The translations under genes were made by a program, and so were the position numbers. A stretch of DNA of 64,000 nt, from positions 124,001-188,000 of the forward strand of contig NZ_SWCN01000008.1 of NCBI RefSeq assembly GCF_005116575.1, in the 5' to 3' direction. The notes below the pieces were generated by a model, which was not told where the DNA came from, did not search any database, and saw only the letters and a list, made by a program, of their open reading frames with translations. Source of the DNA: Desulforhopalus sp. IMCC35007 (GTDB lineage: Bacteria; Desulfobacterota; Desulfobulbia; Desulfobulbales; Desulfocapsaceae). Positions 9,095 to 19,677 of this stretch are shown here, piece by piece; the first letter of the stretch is position 1, and each line of letters begins with the position of its first letter.

Positions 9095-9364
9095 TCAGGA
9101 TACGGCGGATACATCATCACCAAGGATCACACTATCATCAGTTGATTTGCCATGTTGATCAGGCAGTGTCTCGATATTTCCAAAGGTCACGCTGCCATTG
9201 GCTATTTCCCTTAAGGTCATAACAATCTCCTTATTCTTGCCTTGAGCGAGAAAGGGTTCACCATGCCGGTGCTGCTTGATACGCTTGACTGCAAGATGAA
9301 TCAGGTTGAATCTATTATCGTCGCCTACTTTTTCAAGACAATCTTCACATGTAATTCTTGCCAT
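9095..9364 (-). CDS. rpoZ: DNA-directed RNA polymerase omega subunit
   Basis: 89 residues beginning MARITCEDCLEKVGDDNRF, the omega N terminus. It continues through LAVKRIKQHRHGEP and the VMTLREIANG helix that packs on beta-prime. Omega helps assemble RNA polymerase and contributes to the ppGpp site. GAGGATAAA precedes the ATG. It is followed by dnaJ and preceded by purA (61 bp). The C-terminal tail is acidic and poorly conserved, as is usual. Confidence 0.93.
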   Translation of the reverse strand: MARITCEDCLEKVGDDNRFNLIHLAVKRIKQHRHGEPFLAQGKNKEIVMTLREIANGSVTFGNIETLPDQHGKSTDDSVILGDDVSAVS

Positions 9365-9425
9365 TTTATCCTCAATTTAAATCTCATCCCAGGCAAAGAT
9401 ATTTTGCCCGGGTGGTGAATACTAT

Positions 9426-10724
<1,299 letters not shown>

Positions 10725-10827
10725 CTAACTTCTCCTCTCAGAGGTTATTCCATTTGAATACACATTGTGGCATGCGAGAGTCTCATCTCTCAACCACAAC
10801 AGATCCACACAAGACAAACGCTCAAAT

Positions 10828-10853
10828 ATAGTCAAGTCATTGACTATTGTCAA
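10828..10853. promoter_or_regulatory. Operator-like alternating GTCAA / TTGAC repeats upstream of purA
   Basis: ATAGTCAA (10828-10835) and TTGACTAT (10840-10847) form a perfect 8-bp dyad around a 4-base spacer. A further GTCAA at 10849-10853 pairs with the same central TTGAC. Such interlocking dyads suggest a repressor or activator site about 105 bp upstream of the purA start. The regulator is unknown. Confidence 0.35.
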
Positions 10854-11120
10854 TCAATCAAATTTAACAGAGTTTAGCATCAGTATAGTATGCTTTCTCG
10901 ATGTTTTTTCAAGAGATAGCCTTCTCTTTTCATTTTAAATTTAACGTTTTCGCTTGTGCAAATTGGATCATCCTCAATACCGCCCAGCTTCCCACCTTCA
11001 GGCATTGATGTTCAATTATCTTGATTTTTCAGCCAGCACCCGGCAATCATTGACACTCCCGCCTAAATAACTTACATTTGTGGCCAATCGGACGCTTAAC
11101 GTGCAGGGAGAGAAGAGATG

Positions 11121-11156
11121 TTTTAGAAGAAAGGGTTTCCCCGCTTCCTTCTAAAA
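11121..11156. repeat. Imperfect hairpin upstream of tatB
   Basis: TTTTAGAAG (11121-11129) pairs with CTTCTAAAA (11148-11156), with three more pairs after one mismatch. It lies about 70 bp before tatB, either in the tatB leader or as an older terminator. Confidence 0.45.
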
Positions 11157-11225
11157 TATTTTAGTCCAATTATTAAAATATTGAGCCGCAAATGAAGTCT
11201 GACGCGCGGTACAGGGTTGTGAATT

Positions 11226-11687
11226 ATGTTTGGCATTGGTTTACCCGAAATGCTCCTTATTATGGCTATTGCGCTTATTGTGGTCGGACCCGATAAACTC
11301 CCTGACCTCGCACGCTCGCTGGCCAAAGGACTAATGGAACTGAAAAAGACGGCAGAAGGCCTCAAAGAGACAATAACCGCAGAGGGCAACCCCTTGGACG
11401 AAATTCGTCCGGATCTTGAAAATGCCGCAAAAGCCCTGAAAAACAATCTGCTTGAAACCCCACCATACCTCAGGGATGAAATTGTTGGCTCCGGTGGAGT
11501 CAACCCTCCTTCAGAAAACGCGAAGGCAGCCTATGAAGAGGTGATGAAAAACGCAGGTACCATAGAAAGTGAACCACCAGCTACGACCAAGTCTACCCCC
11601 GACGCTGCAGTAAACGAGCATCCCGCAGCTGAGACTGCCAAGGCCGCATCCCCAGCAGACGATCAATCCTCGTCTCATCACGGATAA
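11226..11687 (+). CDS. tatB: Sec-independent (Tat) translocase subunit TatB (TatA/B family)
   Basis: 153 residues with the classic TatA/B plan. A short N-terminal membrane helix (GLPEMLLIMAIALIVVGPDK) with the GP hinge is followed by the amphipathic helix LPDLARSLAKGLMELKK. A long charged, Pro/Ala-rich tail completes the protein. TatB works with TatC as the receptor for twin-arginine signal peptides of folded, cofactor-bearing proteins such as periplasmic hydrogenases. The long tail and position immediately before tatC (6 bp gap) favour TatB over TatA, but single TatA/B proteins can be bifunctional. Confidence 0.9.
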   Translation: MFGIGLPEMLLIMAIALIVVGPDKLPDLARSLAKGLMELKKTAEGLKETITAEGNPLDEIRPDLENAAKALKNNLLETPPYLRDEIVGSGGVNPPSENAKAAYEEVMKNAGTIESEPPATTKSTPDAAVNEHPAAETAKAASPADDQSSSHHG

Positions 11688-11693
11688 CTCTTC

Positions 11694-12461
11694 ATGTCTC
11701 AATACAACCTAGAAAAAACTATCCCGGCACTTGAACGGAGCATTGAGTTTTTCAGACCACATCACCTCGAACTTCGCAAAAGACTCATTGTCGTCTGCGG
11801 GTCAATTATTGGCTGCACCGTTGTTGCCTACATTTTTGCTGAAAAAATTGCAGCACTTTTCATCTCTCCACTTTTTAAGGCAAGCCCGCTCGTCTACAAA
11901 CTCGTCTATACCAATCTGCCCGAGGCATTTCTCGCCTACATCAAACTGGCGCTTCTTGTGGGCGTCATCTGCTCAATGCCCGTAGCTATATATCAATTAT
12001 GGTCTTTTGTAGCCCCTGGACTCAGGGAAAATGAAAAACAATTTGCCGTAACCGTAGTGTTTTGGTCTACCCTGCTGTTTCTGGTGGGCGGCACATTTGC
12101 TTTCTTCGCCGTAATCCCCCAAATGCTCACATACTTTATGAGCTACGCCAATGATGGTCTTGAGCCTTTGCCTAAACTCTCCCAGTATCTGACCTTTGTG
12201 GCAAGAACAATTCTGGCATTTGGCCTGTCATTTCAGATCCCCTTTCTCATGGTGATGTCCAGTAAAGCCGGGCTGGTACAGGCTGCGTATTTTCGAAAAA
12301 AGAGAATGTATTTCTATATAGCAATAATTTTCCTCTCCTTTCTGCTTACCGCAGGAGATTTTATGGCAACGACCCTTCTGGCCATCCCGCTCTTCTTCCT
12401 CTACGAAGCTGGAATATTTCTAAGCAAACTTTTCAAGAAAAGACAGCCAACTGCGAAGTAG
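11694..12461 (+). CDS. tatC: Sec-independent protein translocase TatC
   Basis: 255 residues, six predicted membrane helices. Diagnostic segments are the cytoplasmic HHLELRKRL near residue 25, the periplasmic LPEAFLAYIKLALLVG, and QLWSFVAPGLRENEK. TatC binds the twin-arginine motif and nucleates the translocation complex. Start ATG 11694 follows tatB by 6 bp, so the two are co-transcribed. No third tat gene is adjacent. Confidence 0.96.
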   Translation: MSQYNLEKTIPALERSIEFFRPHHLELRKRLIVVCGSIIGCTVVAYIFAEKIAALFISPLFKASPLVYKLVYTNLPEAFLAYIKLALLVGVICSMPVAIYQLWSFVAPGLRENEKQFAVTVVFWSTLLFLVGGTFAFFAVIPQMLTYFMSYANDGLEPLPKLSQYLTFVARTILAFGLSFQIPFLMVMSSKAGLVQAAYFRKKRMYFYIAIIFLSFLLTAGDFMATTLLAIPLFFLYEAGIFLSKLFKKRQPTAK

Positions 12462-12531
12462 AGAAAGCAGACACCAAAACGGTTAAATGCGACCAGATGA
12501 GGCCGCCTGGCACAAAATACGAAGAGAAGCG

Positions 12532-13545
12532 TTACTTCTTCTCAGGTACAATCTCCTGCTTTAACAGGCAGCAGGAAATTTTATACTTCGGTTTTTGGTC
12601 CTGATCGTACTCGATGGTGTCTGGCTGTAATAGCTTATTCATGACACAGCCCTCATCGATATGTAATTGAAAAAAATCACTCTCGTTAAGACCCGTAACT
12701 TTCAGCAACTTTCCGTTTTCTATAACATAACTGTGAATTGGATGATCCTCGCACAGTGGGCACAGATACACCCTGCCATTGGGAAAGACAAAATAGTTCT
12801 CCGCCACATTACCTGCACACTGAAAGACTTCCCCGTCATCTAAAAAAACTTTAGGATAGGTAACACGTATTCCCTCTTCGGCCGCCTTTACAGCGACCTG
12901 CGGCACGACATCCAGCCACTCTTTCCTCGTTACCTGAGAGGTTTCTGAACTCACGTTTTTAGCAGAGTTGCCACGAAGTCCTATTACCTGAATGAAGAAC
13001 TTTTTCACCTTCAGTTTTTTCAGAAGCGGTACCATACGTTCAAGGTGGAGAATGTTTTTTTTACTCACCGTGAAAATGACGCTGACATTGAATCCTTTTT
13101 TTACGGCTTTTTCTATGTTCTCAGTGCAAATCTCAAACACCCCCTCTCCCCGAATAGGATCATTTACTTCCGCGTCAGGACCATCAAGACTAAAACTTAA
13201 ATAATCAAGGAGGGCGGGTGTGGTTTTCTCGAGCAAATCATGAAAGAGATAGCCGTTTGAATCAACGGTTACTGCAAAGTCCAATTCTTTTGCTCTGGCA
13301 ATCGCATAGCCAAGATCAGGGTGCAGAGTCGGCTCCCCGCCTAAGAAAATAACGTTGGACTTTTTTTCGCTGTCGGCGAAAAGCCGCAGCCAGTCCACAA
13401 TCATTTCTTTACTGAGCTGGTTGGTCCCATGTTGTTCTTTATTTATGTAGCAGTGCTTGCAGGCAAGATTACAAGCAGTAAGGATATGAAAGAAGATATT
13501 CCTTTCTCCCTCTTTAAAACCAACGGTTCTTGCAATATTTTTCAT
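12532..13545 (-). CDS. Radical SAM protein of unknown specificity
   Basis: 337 residues. The radical SAM cluster ligands C25-x3-C29-x2-C32 (CNLACKHCYI) and the SAM-binding GGEPTLHP segment near residue 70 are clear. The TIM-barrel core continues through DSNGYLF and YLSFSLDGPDAEVND. The C-terminal third adds cysteines (QCAGN, YLCPLCEDH, GCVMN, SCCLLKQE), probably ligating one or more auxiliary clusters as in SPASM-like enzymes. No precursor peptide gene is evident next to it. It is convergent with tatC and lies about 160 bp downstream of the deaminase gene on the same strand. The substrate is unknown. Confidence 0.85.
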   Translation of the reverse strand: MKNIARTVGFKEGERNIFFHILTACNLACKHCYINKEQHGTNQLSKEMIVDWLRLFADSEKKSNVIFLGGEPTLHPDLGYAIARAKELDFAVTVDSNGYLFHDLLEKTTPALLDYLSFSLDGPDAEVNDPIRGEGVFEICTENIEKAVKKGFNVSVIFTVSKKNILHLERMVPLLKKLKVKKFFIQVIGLRGNSAKNVSSETSQVTRKEWLDVVPQVAVKAAEEGIRVTYPKVFLDDGEVFQCAGNVAENYFVFPNGRVYLCPLCEDHPIHSYVIENGKLLKVTGLNESDFFQLHIDEGCVMNKLLQPDTIEYDQDQKPKYKISCCLLKQEIVPEKK

Positions 13546-13702
13546 GATCGTATTCTTAAGTGAGCTGTCCGAAGCTTTTATTTACAACGGCCCCGCACAA
13601 TGTTTGTTCAAATTATTAAAAACTGCAGCCCGTATCTATCAAAAGACTCCTCCCGAAGAGAAACAGAAGGACCAAGTTCTTAAATACCTGCTGATTTTTC
13701 GG

Positions 13703-14209
13703 TTACGATTGCTGCAACGTGTACCGGGCCAGGTAACTGTCTTTTAAATAACTATTCTGCTGGTTAGTAAAAAATGTCTTGAACAGTTCAAGACACTCGC
13801 TACGCATTACCCCGCCTCGAATCTCAAGATCCATTTTTCGGTACAGCGGTGCAAGTTCGGCCAAAGGTAGATTGGTGCCCCCTCCCATTGCATCCTCATA
13901 GCCGTAAATAATTTTCCGCACCCCATTCACAATCAGAGTCGAAAAACACATAAGGCAAGGTTCCATGGTCGAATACACCGTCACTTTACTTAAATCTTCC
14001 ACCCGACCGTTTGCCACCAGATACCGCAGGGCGTTAATTTCGGCATGGTCTATCTCATTAGCCTGCCCGCCACTATGATCTCGACTGCCAGAGGCGACGA
14101 CCTCACCACCCAGTTCAATCACACAGCCCACAGGGAATTCGTGTTGTTCTAGGGCAGCCCTTGCCTGGATAAGTGCAAAGCCCATAAAAAATGTATCACG
14201 TTCCATCAT
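13703..14209 (-). CDS. Cytidine/deoxycytidylate-family nucleoside deaminase
   Basis: About 168 residues with the zinc deaminase motif: HAEINALRYL (zinc ligand and catalytic glutamate) and PCLMCFSTLIVNG (PCxxC). It follows the guanine deaminase/TadA branch of the family (FPVGCVIELGGEVVASGSRDH, IIYGYEDAMGGGTNL). The frame is open to a TTG at 14233. The ATG at 14209 (or 14206) is preferred because AAAGG precedes it and the TTG overlaps the preceding gene's stop. The substrate (tRNA adenosine, guanine or another base) cannot be fixed; the family's tRNA-binding residues are not obvious. Confidence 0.85.
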   Translation of the reverse strand: MMERDTFFMGFALIQARAALEQHEFPVGCVIELGGEVVASGSRDHSGGQANEIDHAEINALRYLVANGRVEDLSKVTVYSTMEPCLMCFSTLIVNGVRKIIYGYEDAMGGGTNLPLAELAPLYRKMDLEIRGGVMRSECLELFKTFFTNQQNSYLKDSYLARYTLQQS

Positions 14210-14229
14210 CGCCAACCTTTTTATACATC

Positions 14230-15474
14230 TCAAAGACTTCTTCCGTAACGAACGGCCGCGACCTGAAGTGCTGCCGGAGTATGCACTTGAATATAATCAT
14301 GAACTTTTTTAGCAAAGGGCAAAAAAACAAGTTCGGAACGACTCACCTCTATACGAATCTCTGACAAATGTAATAGCTTTTTCTTTTTACCAACGGTGAG
14401 ATGCGCCAAGATGCTTTTAATTGACTGAACGGCTTCACTTTTATTTAAGGTAACAGGATGGCTGGAAACCTTTTCCATGGGGCCTCCCTCTGGGATTTTC
14501 CCCTGGGCTATTGTCAACTGTGAGGCAATCTGCAAAAAGGTTTTCGGGTTGACCTTAAAGGCAGGGACAAAAAAATAGAGAGGCTCTTGCTGCATTGATT
14601 CCGGAGCGATAATTGGTTGATTGGTAAAACGTAGCAACGCGCCATAATCTTTCAGATCATGTCCGGTCGTGGAAAAATGAATCTTCCAAAAAGGAAAGTA
14701 TTTGGAATATTTTCTGTTATTTTCCGCAACACTCCAGTGAACCTTGACGAGACGTGTTTTCTCCTCAGCCCAGTGAATATTACAGTTACCACACCGCAGA
14801 ACCCGACTGTCTCTTTCCCCTTGCAGCAGTCCACCACAGGCAGGACATATTGTACTGATAAAAAGAGGTTCCCAGGCTTTTTTACTTTTACAGGTCTTTG
14901 GCCTATCTCCAAGCAAATTCACCGCTCCAAGAGATCGCTTATCAACGGCGTCTATGACATTGCCGTTTCGTAGATACAGTGGCTGATAAATCAGACTGAT
15001 CGTCTCGCCGATAAAGGCTCGGTGCAAAATCTGTTTTTTATTGTTATCTGAGAAAAGATCAACAAGTTTAGCCGCCTGGAGAAACGCCTCTTTAACAGGG
15101 ACCGTCTGTAGATAAAATTGTCCCTGGACCTTAGATGTAACGGGGCGGATCTTCATGGCCTGAGGGCGCAGGCCAAGGGACGGCGGCAATGTCTGTAATT
15201 CCAGTGCCAGTCGGGTGGTATCGACGATTTTATATCGGACCTGATCATTTTCAACAAAATACACGGTCCCTTTGAAACGTAGATATGGAACATAGATAAG
15301 TTCACTTTCTTCAACGTCATCAGGAAGGCTAAAGGGCAGAACATACCGGGAAGCAGACAGATCCAGACGAAAATTCGTCACATCACAAAACTCGCACCGA
15401 ATCAGTTTATCATCTTCGTTCAGGACAATCTGCGCCCCGCAGGAAGGGCAGCTCTGCTCAATGGTCAGATTCAT
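14230..15474 (-). CDS. Double zinc-ribbon protein of unknown function
   Basis: About 414 residues from the ATG at 15474. The longer frame to 15672 runs back into the SPFH gene and is not credible. The N terminus is a zinc ribbon (CPSCGAQIVLNEDDKLI then CEFC) and a second ribbon lies mid-protein (CPACGGLLQGE then CGNC). Between and after them is soluble beta-rich sequence that I do not recognise; the tail VQVHTPAALQVAAVRYG ends the protein. It lies 10 bp downstream of the SPFH/zinc-ribbon gene and overlaps the deaminase frame, so the three form a unit. A role with the SPFH protein is inferred from position only. Confidence 0.7.
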   Translation of the reverse strand: MNLTIEQSCPSCGAQIVLNEDDKLIRCEFCDVTNFRLDLSASRYVLPFSLPDDVEESELIYVPYLRFKGTVYFVENDQVRYKIVDTTRLALELQTLPPSLGLRPQAMKIRPVTSKVQGQFYLQTVPVKEAFLQAAKLVDLFSDNNKKQILHRAFIGETISLIYQPLYLRNGNVIDAVDKRSLGAVNLLGDRPKTCKSKKAWEPLFISTICPACGGLLQGERDSRVLRCGNCNIHWAEEKTRLVKVHWSVAENNRKYSKYFPFWKIHFSTTGHDLKDYGALLRFTNQPIIAPESMQQEPLYFFVPAFKVNPKTFLQIASQLTIAQGKIPEGGPMEKVSSHPVTLNKSEAVQSIKSILAHLTVGKKKKLLHLSEIRIEVSRSELVFLPFAKKVHDYIQVHTPAALQVAAVRYGRSL

Positions 15475-15484
15475 GAGACCAAAA

Positions 15485-16624
15485 TCAGAGTGCCAGACCG
15501 CAGTTATTACAAAACATTGAGCCTGAGAGATTTTCCGTCTGACAATTTGGACAGGTCTGCTTTTTCTTTTTTTCGTCGGTGGCCTTGCCACACTGGGAGC
15601 AGAACTTGGCCTTTGGCGTGAGATTCTTGCCGCAATGTACACATTTGAGTAACATGAGGACCTGATGGCCACAAATAGGACAAAAACGCGAATCTGCTGG
15701 GATGCTGTTCTGACAGTCAGGGCACGAGATCATCGCGGGTGAACTTTGCGCGGAACCATTGTGCTGGCCTGTTACCCCTGCTCCCATTCCTGTAAACATT
15801 GAAGGTAACAACATACCCATACCAAGACCAAGGCCTGCCCCTGCCTCACCATGACTGTCAGATATTTTCTCCATGGCCATCGCAGCTTTCAGCTTCATGA
15901 ACTTTTCCATATCATGGATGAGTTCCATTCTGCTCTTATCATCAATTGCAGATTGCACTTCATCGGGGGGTGTGATCGAGGTTATATATAGCGCAGAGAG
16001 CCTTAAACCATAATCAGCAAAATCACCAGCGAGCCTGTTTTGCAGTTCTGCTGAAAGCTGATCAAAACGACCGGGTAAATTGAGAATTGTATCGAGAGTT
16101 TCACCCAAATAATCATTGAAGCGTGAAACAATAACCTGCTTGAGATAGCTGGCAATAGCATCTGTATCAAGACTTCCCATCGTTCCAACGAGGCTGTTGA
16201 TAAAAAGAACGGGCTGGACAATTTGAATATTATAAATTCCATGGGCCCTTAAGCGGATAAGGCCAAGTTCGCTGTCTCTAAAAGCGACAGGATTCTGCGT
16301 GCCCCACTTATTGTTGGTGAAATGTTTGAGATTGGCCATGTACACTTCTGCACGAAGTGGGCTGTCGCCTCGCCAGGGAATGGACAGAATCTTGGTAATT
16401 AAAGGAAGATTGCCGGTTCTCAAAGTGTATCGACCAGGACCAAAACAGTCACAGGCCTTGCCCTTATAAAAAAACACTGCGGCCTGACTCTCACGCACGG
16501 TTAACTGCGCTCCGAATTTAATCTCACCCGACCCGTTTTCCGGAAGACGATGCACAAGCTCCCTGCCAGACTCATCAAACCATTCAATGTTTTCTAAAAA
16601 TATTCCGCCGTCAAATCTATTCAT
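15485..16624 (-). CDS. SPFH-domain protein with C-terminal zinc ribbons (YdjI/virion-core-like)
   Basis: 379 residues. Residues about 10-240 match the SPFH/band 7 family related to Bacillus YdjI: an early GSGEIKFGAQLTVRESQ and VFFYKGKACDCFGPGRYTLRTGNLP. Also present are LRAHGIYNIQI, and YGLRLSALYITSITPPDEVQ before a charged helix. A Gly/Met-rich linker leads to three treble-clef zinc ribbons (CPDC..CPIC, CVHC..CSQC, CPNC..CNNC). Such proteins form membrane-associated scaffolds in stress responses. The downstream partner also carries zinc ribbons. Function is inferred at family level only. Confidence 0.82.
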   Translation of the reverse strand: MNRFDGGIFLENIEWFDESGRELVHRLPENGSGEIKFGAQLTVRESQAAVFFYKGKACDCFGPGRYTLRTGNLPLITKILSIPWRGDSPLRAEVYMANLKHFTNNKWGTQNPVAFRDSELGLIRLRAHGIYNIQIVQPVLFINSLVGTMGSLDTDAIASYLKQVIVSRFNDYLGETLDTILNLPGRFDQLSAELQNRLAGDFADYGLRLSALYITSITPPDEVQSAIDDKSRMELIHDMEKFMKLKAAMAMEKISDSHGEAGAGLGLGMGMLLPSMFTGMGAGVTGQHNGSAQSSPAMISCPDCQNSIPADSRFCPICGHQVLMLLKCVHCGKNLTPKAKFCSQCGKATDEKKKKQTCPNCQTENLSGSMFCNNCGLAL

Positions 16625-16742
16625 ATTAAATACCTTTATACATCAAGTGTCGTAAGTGTCCTTGCGAAGGATCACAATAAGAATTACTGTAGGGAAATAA
16701 TATCATAATTATTAACAAGTTGAGCAGGAGTTTTTACAAATT

Positions 16743-17090
16743 ATGCAATTTAAAGATTTATGGGACCTTGAAAGTGCTATGAAGGTTCTCCAACACGATA
16801 CTGTCGAAAGCAAACTCTGGGCAGAAGCTGTCGAATGGCTGATGTTATACGGACCACCTGAAATTCAGCAACTGCTTCTTGAAGCCTCGGCAACAGCTAC
16901 CAACAGCTCTTTTCCGGGCCTTACTCCGACACACTTCAGTACAAACGGAGAACCTGTCTATAACGTTAAAGAGCTGGCGGAATCCTTAGGTATACCTGAA
17001 GAAGAAGTGCAAAAGATTCTTGCAGAAAAAGAAAATGCCCACGGCACTCCACTGCTTACACCTTTCAAGACAAATGAGACTGTCCACTAA
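16743..17090 (+). CDS. Small hypothetical protein with a C-terminal helix-turn-helix-like segment
   Basis: 115 residues, not recognised. The first 50 residues are helical and aromatic (WDLESAMKVLQHD, LWAEAVEWLMLYGP). The C-terminal stretch VKELAESLGIPEEEVQKILAEK reads like a short helix-turn-helix. A weak AGGAG lies 12 bases before the ATG. It is convergent with aroB and divergent from the SPFH gene. Codon use is like its neighbours, so I take it as real. Confidence 0.6.
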   Translation: MQFKDLWDLESAMKVLQHDTVESKLWAEAVEWLMLYGPPEIQQLLLEASATATNSSFPGLTPTHFSTNGEPVYNVKELAESLGIPEEEVQKILAEKENAHGTPLLTPFKTNETVH

Positions 17091-17188
17091 GAGCGGCGTC
17101 TAGAAATAACTGGTTGATTGCAGCTCAATACCGGCAACACCGGATAAACCAGGGTGCAACGGCCTGCAACAGGTCATGGAGTCCTCTT

Positions 17189-18262
17189 TTACCCCAGCAC
17201 CATATCTATCTGAGACTCAGTGACTTTATCTGTGATGATCGTGTTACCAATGGTTGTTGGCAATACAAAAAAGACCGTTCCAGCAACTGTCTTTTTATCA
17301 GTAAGCAGGTATTCTTTAATCCGCCTGCGGTCAAGTTCTCCAGGCACTGTTATGGGCATTTTGTAATCTGTTAGAATCTGCACCACCTGCCCTGCTTCTT
17401 CTTTTGGCATTACATTATTTAATACGGCAAGATTTGCTGCTGCCACCATCCCGATAGATACAGCAAGACCATGGATGATGGAATAATCAGAAGCACCCTC
17501 CACCGCATGCCCGATGGTATGGCCATAGTTGAGAATACGCCGAACACCCCCTTCCCTCTCATCTTCTGAGACGACGTCTGCTTTAATTTTGCAGCAGGTA
17601 AAAATAACCTTTTCAAGACTGGCAGGATCCAGCTGCAGGATTGCCTCGCGTGCCTCTAAAAGATAGTCAAAAAACTCTCGATCACGAATAACACCATATT
17701 TAATGACCTCACCAAGGCCTCCAAGCAGTTCTTCCTTTGGCAGAGTGCTAAGAACATCGATATCAATATATACTGCTTTAGGTTGATAAAAAGCACCAAC
17801 CAGGTTTTTCCCCTCTGGGATATCAACACCGGTTTTTCCACCGACAGAACTATCCACCTGTGCGAGCAAGGTGGTGGGAATTTGAACAAATGGTATCCCA
17901 CGCATATAGGATGAGGCTAAGAAACCTGCAATATCACCACTCACCCCACCACCAAAGGCGATAATTGCATCCTTTCGATCAAAGCCGAGACGTGCCAACT
18001 GACTGGCAAGAGTGGCAACAGTTGCAAGATTTTTATTGGCTTCCCCCATGGGAAAGGTGATTATCTCAGCCTTCAATCCGGCTCCGGCAAGAGTTTTCAT
18101 CAGCTGTGGTCCGTAAATCTCAGCTACCCTGTCATCTGCAACGACACAATACCGGTTACCGATGGCCCTTTTTTTCAGGTCATCTCCGATACGTTCCAGA
18201 CAGCCTTTTTCTATAATAATGGGATAACTTCTATCCCCCAAACCTACCGTCAACTCCGCCAT
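17189..18262 (-). CDS. aroB: 3-dehydroquinate synthase
   Basis: About 357 residues from the ATG at 18262 (preceded by GGTGA); the frame extends four codons to a TTG at 18274. AroB is the NAD- and metal-dependent cyclase that makes 3-dehydroquinate in the shikimate pathway. Clear family blocks are GGGVSGDIAGFLASSYMRGI, the TTLLAQVDSSVGGKTGVD block, and LGGLGEVIKYG. RRILNYGHTIGHAVE carries the metal-binding histidine and a second follows in IIHGLAVSIGM. It lies downstream of sat but is separated from it by a terminator. Confidence 0.96.
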   Translation of the reverse strand: MAELTVGLGDRSYPIIIEKGCLERIGDDLKKRAIGNRYCVVADDRVAEIYGPQLMKTLAGAGLKAEIITFPMGEANKNLATVATLASQLARLGFDRKDAIIAFGGGVSGDIAGFLASSYMRGIPFVQIPTTLLAQVDSSVGGKTGVDIPEGKNLVGAFYQPKAVYIDIDVLSTLPKEELLGGLGEVIKYGVIRDREFFDYLLEAREAILQLDPASLEKVIFTCCKIKADVVSEDEREGGVRRILNYGHTIGHAVEGASDYSIIHGLAVSIGMVAAANLAVLNNVMPKEEAGQVVQILTDYKMPITVPGELDRRRIKEYLLTDKKTVAGTVFFVLPTTIGNTIITDKVTESQIDMVLG

Positions 18263-18339
18263 AACATTCACCAACCCTTAAGAAAAACCTCAATATCCCA
18301 ACCAAAATGAATGAAAAACTTACCCTAAATTAAAGAAAA

Positions 18340-18380
18340 AAAAAAGGGAGATACCGCCTATGACGATATCTCCCTTTTTT
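18340..18380. terminator. Bidirectional intrinsic terminator downstream of sat
   Basis: GGGAGATA (18346-18353) pairs with TATCTCCC (18367-18374) around a 13-base loop, flanked by a long A-run on the left (U-run for the minus-strand sat transcript) and a T-run on the right. Confidence 0.88.
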
Positions 18381-18399
18381 GACTAATAAAAGTCAGTGA

Positions 18400-19677
18400 T
18401 TACATGGAATCACCAGATGCGGCACCCTGCATCTTCACTTCAACTTTCTCTTTCAAACCTGCATAGTAGACCTTCAGGTGGTCGAGAACTTCATTACGTC
18501 CGAAGTGGTCAACAATCTCAGCACCATCAGAAAGCGCTTTACGCAGCTTGGTACCGGAAAGGATAACGCGGGAAGCTTTGTCGTGTGGACAGGTACGAAG
18601 AGAAGCCATACCATCACACTCGGTGCAGTAGAAGGTCCAGTCAATTTTCATTGGCTTACAGAGGAGATCTTTTGCATCGTCACCAGTTGTAGGGATACGA
18701 TCAAATATTTCCTGAGCTTCGAAGAGACCATAGAAATCACCAACACCAGCATGGTCACGACCAATCAGCATGTTGTTAACACCATAGTTCTGACGGAAGG
18801 TAGCATGGAGAAGACCTTCACGAGGACCGGCATAACGCATATCAAGAGGATATCCAGCGTTGATAACGTTCTCTTTTACGAAGTAGTTATCGATGAGGAT
18901 ATCGATTGCCTGTACACGGGTCTCTGCAGGAATATCACCTGGCTTGAGGTTACCGATAAGAGAGTGGATGAGAACACCATCACAAACTTCAACAGCGATT
19001 TTTGCCAGGTACTCATGTGAACGGTGCATTGGGTTACGAAGCTGAAGAGCAGCAACATTTGCCCATCCACGCTCATCAAACATTGCACGGGTCTCTGCAG
19101 GCTTGAGGTAAACGCCTGGGTACTCTTTAGGATAAGAACCCTCAGAAAGTACTTTTACAGGACCTGCGAGGTTGAACTCTTTCTGGGCAAGTACCATGAT
19201 GACGCCTGGGTGATCCTGTGGAGCGATTTCCCAGAATTTACCATCAACTGACTCTTCGCCTTCGCCAAGGAATACTTTTTCACATTCCCATTTTTTGTCA
19301 GCTTCGGTCATCTCGTATTTTTCTTCAACGAGCATGGTAGCATAAACAGTACCTTTGCGAACGAGAGCAATCTCAGAACCTACAGCGATGTCAGCAGCAT
19401 CTGCGGCAGCAACGTCGAGGGTGATGGGCACTGGCCAGAAAGTACCGTCAGCCATCTGAAAATTCTCACAAACACCTTTCCAGTCAGCTTTTTTCATGAA
19501 ACCGGTCAGTGGAGAAAAACCACCGATACCGAGCATGATCAAATCACCTTTAGCACGATCAGAGATCTCAATCTGCTTGAGGCCAGCTGCTTTTTTGAGT
19601 TCTGCTTCACGTGCATCACCTTCAAGCAACGCACATACCAAACCTTTACCACCATGTGGGGCAACTAATTTAGACAT
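18400..19677 (-). CDS. sat: Sulfate adenylyltransferase (ATP sulfurylase)
   Basis: 425 residues, the homo-oligomeric ATP sulfurylase used in dissimilatory sulfate reduction to make adenosine 5'-phosphosulfate from sulfate and ATP. It runs in reverse in some disproportionators. The nucleotide-binding motifs [10 protein letters not shown] (residues 212-221) and GRDHAGVG, and a cysteine cluster near [17 protein letters not shown] typical of the sulfate-reducer/archaeal group, are present. It is alone in its transcription unit with a strong upstream promoter and a terminator, as expected for a highly expressed enzyme. aprAB and dsr are not in the window. Confidence 0.97.
   Translation of the reverse strand: MSKLVAPHGGKGLVCALLEGDAREAELKKAAGLKQIEISDRAKGDLIMLGIGGFSPLTGFMKKADWKGVCENFQMADGTFWPVPITLDVAAADAADIAVGSEIALVRKGTVYATMLVEEKYEMTEADKKWECEKVFLGEGEESVDGKFWEIAPQDHPGVIMVLAQKEFNLAGPVKVLSEGSYPKEYPGVYLKPAETRAMFDERGWANVAALQLRNPMHRSHEYLAKIAVEVCDGVLIHSLIGNLKPGDIPAETRVQAIDILIDNYFVKENVINAGYPLDMRYAGPREGLLHATFRQNYGVNNMLIGRDHAGVGDFYGLFEAQEIFDRIPTTGDDAKDLLCKPMKIDWTFYCTECDGMASLRTCPHDKASRVILSGTKLRKALSDGAEIVDHFGRNEVLDHLKVYYAGLKEKVEVKMQGAASGDSM

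Larger units (their letters stand above)
10725..11225. other. Divergent purA / tatB intergenic region
   Basis: About 500 bp with no ORF that resembles a protein. It must hold both the purA promoter (minus) and the tatB promoter (plus). Visible structures are the alternating GTCAA/TTGAC cluster at 10831-10853 and the hairpin at 11121-11156; I cannot assign promoters confidently. Confidence 0.6.
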
